Below, in pieces: positions 61,593 through 64,000 of a stretch of DNA of 64,000 nucleotides. A program made the translations under genes and the position numbers. Within the stretch, counting starts at the first letter, position 1; each line of letters starts with the position of its first letter. A model generated the notes under the pieces. It was given only the letters and a program-made list of their open reading frames with translations. It was not told the origin of the DNA and made no database searches. The DNA is taken from assembly GCF_900115265.1 (NCBI RefSeq), contig NZ_FOVU01000016.1, positions 1-64,000 of the forward strand, given 5' to 3'. This stretch comes from Bradyrhizobium sp. Ghvi. GTDB lineage: Bacteria; Pseudomonadota; Alphaproteobacteria; Rhizobiales; Xanthobacteraceae.

Positions 61593-64000
61593 GACATGTT
61601 CACTCGCTCGATGCGCACGGCGCATTTCTTGAAGTCGGTTTGCAGCGAGATCGGATCGGTGGCGTCCAGCGTCACCTTGTTGATCAGCTTGGATTCGTCG
61701 AACCACGGCACGAACACGAGGCCGCGCGGCGGCCGGTCGCGGCCGCGCGTCTCGACCCGGGCGCGGATGAAGCCGCGGCGGGACACCACTCTCACTTCGT
61801 CGCCGCGGCGCAGTTTCATGTCCTGCGCGTCGTCGGGATGCATGAAGCAGACAGCCTCCGGGAACGCCTTGTAGAGCTCGGGCACGCGGCGGGTCATGGT
61901 GCCGGAATGCCAGTGCTCCAGCACGCGGCCGGTCGAGAGCCAGAACGGATATTCGTTGTCCGGCGATTCCGCCGGCGGCTCGTAAGGCAGCGCGAAGATG
62001 CGCGCCTTGCCATCAGGGTAGCCGTAGAACTGCACGTCGGTCCCCTGCTTGACGTAGGGGTCGCTGCCCTCGCGGAAGCGCCACTTCGTCTCCTGGCCGT
62101 TGACCACCGGCCAGCGCAGCCCGCGTTCGCGATGATAGGTGTCGAACGGTGCAAGGTCGTGGCCATGGCCGCGGCCGAACGAGGCGTATTCCTCGAACAG
62201 ACCCTTGTGGACGTAGAAGCCGAACGCCTTGGACTCGTCGTTGAGATAGCCCGCCTCGATGTCGGAGACGGGAAACTTGTCGACCTGGCCGTTCTTGTAG
62301 AGCACGTCGAACAGCGTCTTGCCGCGCACCTCCGGCTTCTTGGCGATCAGCTCCTCGGGCCAGACCTCCTCGATCTTGAAGCGCTTGGAGAATTCCATCA
62401 GCTGCCAGAGGTCCGATTTCGATTCTCCGGGCGCAGCGACGAGCTGGTGCCAGAACTGGGTGCGCCGCTCGGCATTGCCGTAGGCGCCTTCCTTCTCCAC
62501 CCACATCGCGGTGGGCAGGATCAGGTCGGCGGCGAGCGCGGTGACGGAAGGATAGGCATCCGAAACCACGATGAAATTGTCGGGGTTGCGGAAGCCCGGA
62601 TAAGTCTCCTCGTTGGCGTTGGGGCCGGCCTGGATGTTGTTGTTGACCTGCACCCAATAGGCGTTGATCAAGCCGTCCTTCAGCATCCGGCTTTGCAGCA
62701 CGGCGTGCGCCCCGGGCTTGTCGGGAATGGTGCCCTCGGGCAGCTGCCAGATGTGTTCGGCTTTGGCGCGGTGCTCCTTGTTGGTGACCACCATGTCGGC
62801 GGGCAAGCGGTGCGAGAAGGTGCCGACCTCGCGCGCGGTGCCGCAGGCTGAAGGCTGCCCCGTCAGCGAGAACGGGCTGTTGCCGGGCGCGGAGATCTTT
62901 CCCGTGAGAAGATGGATGTTGTAGACGAGATTGTTGCACCAGACGCCGCGGGTGTGCTGGTTGAAGCCCATGGTCCAGAACGAAACCACTTTTGTTTTGG
63001 GATCGGCATAGAGCTCGGCCAGCGCCTCGAGCCGGTTCAGCGGCACGCCGGACATCTCCGCCGCCTTTTCCAGCGTGTAGTCCGAGACGAACTTGACGTA
63101 TTCGTCGTAGGTCATATCGGTGGAGTCGTTGGCCTTGGCAGCGCCCGTCGCCTTCTTCTGCAGCGGATGCTCGGGCCGCAGGCCGTAACCGATGTCGGTC
63201 TGGCCGCGCCGGAAGATGGTATGGGCGGCCACGAACTCCTTGTTGACGCGCCCGGTCCCGATGATGTGGTTGGCGATCGCGTTGAGGATGTAGAGGTCGG
63301 TCTGCGGCTTGAACACCATGCCGATGTCGGCGAGGTCGAACGAGCGGTGCTCGAAGGTCGAGAGCACGGCGACGCGGACATGCGGCGCGGACAGCCGGCG
63401 GTCGGCCACGCGCGTCCACAGGATGGGATGCATCTCCGCCATGTTGGAGCCCCACAGCACGAAGGCGTCGGTCGCCTCGATGTCGTCATAGCAGCCGGGT
63501 GGCTCGTCGATGCCGAAGGTTCGCATCATGCCGGCGACGGCGGAGGCCATGCAGTGGCGCGCATTGGGGTCGATGTTGTTGGTGCGGAAGCCGGCCTTGA
63601 ACAGCTTCGAGGCCGCATAGCCTTCCCAGACCGTCCACTGGCCGGAGCCGAACATGGCGACGCCGTTCGGCCCGCGGTTCTTCATCGCCTCCTTCCACTT
63701 CAGCTCCATGATGTCGAAGGCTTCGGTCCAGGTGACAGGCGTGAAGTCGCCGTTCTTGTCGTACTTGCCGCCTGTCTTGCGCAGCATCGGCTGCGTCAGG
63801 CGATCGTGGCCGTACATGATCTTGGAGAGGAAGTAGCCCTTGACGCAGTTGAGGCCGCGATTGACCTCGGCCTTGATGTCGCCGTGGGTGGCGACGACGC
63901 GGTTGTCCTTGGTCGCGACCATCACCGAGCAGCCGGTGCCGCAGAAGCGGCAGGCGGCCTTGTCCCATTTCAGTTCGGAGGAGTCGCGCTCGGTCACGAG
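61589..64000 (-). CDS. napA: Periplasmic nitrate reductase, catalytic subunit (partial)
   Basis: NapA reduces nitrate to nitrite in the periplasm with a bis-MGD molybdenum cofactor and a [4Fe-4S] cluster. The visible 803 codons include the cluster motif ACRFCGTGC with a fourth Cys 27 residues on, and the Mo-ligand Cys in NARHCMASAVAG. The gene runs off the window at its 5' end: the reading frame continues past 64000, and the start codon and twin-arginine signal (about 30 residues) are missing. The GTG near 63997 is internal, not a start. The first gene of a napEDABC-type operon, and its FixK2 promoter, must lie to the right. Confidence 0.97.
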   Translation of the reverse strand, partial: LVTERDSSELKWDKAACRFCGTGCSVMVATKDNRVVATHGDIKAEVNRGLNCVKGYFLSKIMYGHDRLTQPMLRKTGGKYDKNGDFTPVTWTEAFDIMELKWKEAMKNRGPNGVAMFGSGQWTVWEGYAASKLFKAGFRTNNIDPNARHCMASAVAGMMRTFGIDEPPGCYDDIEATDAFVLWGSNMAEMHPILWTRVADRRLSAPHVRVAVLSTFEHRSFDLADIGMVFKPQTDLYILNAIANHIIGTGRVNKEFVAAHTIFRRGQTDIGYGLRPEHPLQKKATGAAKANDSTDMTYDEYVKFVSDYTLEKAAEMSGVPLNRLEALAELYADPKTKVVSFWTMGFNQHTRGVWCNNLVYNIHLLTGKISAPGNSPFSLTGQPSACGTAREVGTFSHRLPADMVVTNKEHRAKAEHIWQLPEGTIPDKPGAHAVLQSRMLKDGLINAYWVQVNNNIQAGPNANEETYPGFRNPDNFIVVSDAYPSVTALAADLILPTAMWVEKEGAYGNAERRTQFWHQLVAAPGESKSDLWQLMEFSKRFKIEEVWPEELIAKKPEVRGKTLFDVLYKNGQVDKFPVSDIEAGYLNDESKAFGFYVHKGLFEEYASFGRGHGHDLAPFDTYHRERGLRWPVVNGQETKWRFREGSDPYVKQGTDVQFYGYPDGKARIFALPYEPPAESPDNEYPFWLSTGRVLEHWHSGTMTRRVPELYKAFPEAVCFMHPDDAQDMKLRRGDEVRVVSRRGFIRARVETRGRDRPPRGLVFVPWFDESKLINKVTLDATDPISLQTDFKKCAVRIERVNMS

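Overview
The window reads as chromosome of a Bradyrhizobium species close to B. diazoefficiens or B. japonicum. The evidence is high GC, short palindromic repeats typical of the genus, and one long stretch that carries periplasmic nitrate reductase (napABC), the NO-responsive regulator nnrR, an anaerobic hemN and copper nitrite reductase (nirK). Nap, nnrR and nirK are known to share a chromosomal region in B. diazoefficiens USDA110. The species call is inference from gene content; no marker gene such as rRNA is present, and I saw no tRNA, rRNA, CRISPR array or prophage.

Left end (1-9 kb): a complete IS630-family element with a split transposase sits directly behind the purEK operon. After it come a GGDEF protein, small conserved proteins, two YdcH-type proteins, an FAD oxidoreductase and a PAS-GGDEF-EAL protein. 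From 9 to 23 kb: a glpD-like dehydrogenase coupled to a polyamine-type ABC transporter without its binding protein; a sugar ABC cassette without an ATPase; a LysR/prpF/dctA module for organic acids; and an AsmA-family protein. From 23 to 25 kb: the two subunits of a 3-oxoacid CoA-transferase, ended by a clear intrinsic terminator.

The centre (24.9-31.4 kb) is a denitrification island: nirV, nirK, a small membrane protein, hemN, a DUF1858 protein, nnrR and nnrS. Four 14-bp FixK2/FNR-type boxes lie in front of these genes, two of them between divergent pairs. One regulatory circuit can therefore cover nitrite reduction, oxygen-independent haem synthesis, the NO-response regulator and two small uncharacterised proteins. 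The island is followed by an AraC regulator and a FixJ-like regulator whose receiver has lost the phospho-accepting aspartate.

From 33 to 48 kb the content is mainly transport and signalling: a MuiA-like protein, a second ATPase-less sugar ABC cassette behind a 2-hydroxyacid dehydrogenase, a chemoreceptor, a TctC-type binding protein, two EamA exporters around a DUF1330 protein, and an MgtA-type P-ATPase. From 48 to 59 kb: a HlyD/MacB-like/LolD-like ABC export system, purA with a genus-specific membrane protein, several small secreted or membrane proteins, and msrB plus an exported msrA. The right end holds a RecD-like helicase and napC, napB and napA; napA runs off the window, so its Tat signal and the upstream nap genes are not visible.

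No wholly new multi-gene system is evident. The best leads are the two small FixK-box genes in the denitrification island, the phosphorylation-blind FixJ-like regulator, a possible small RNA antisense to the purA leader, and two related Cys-rich exported proteins.
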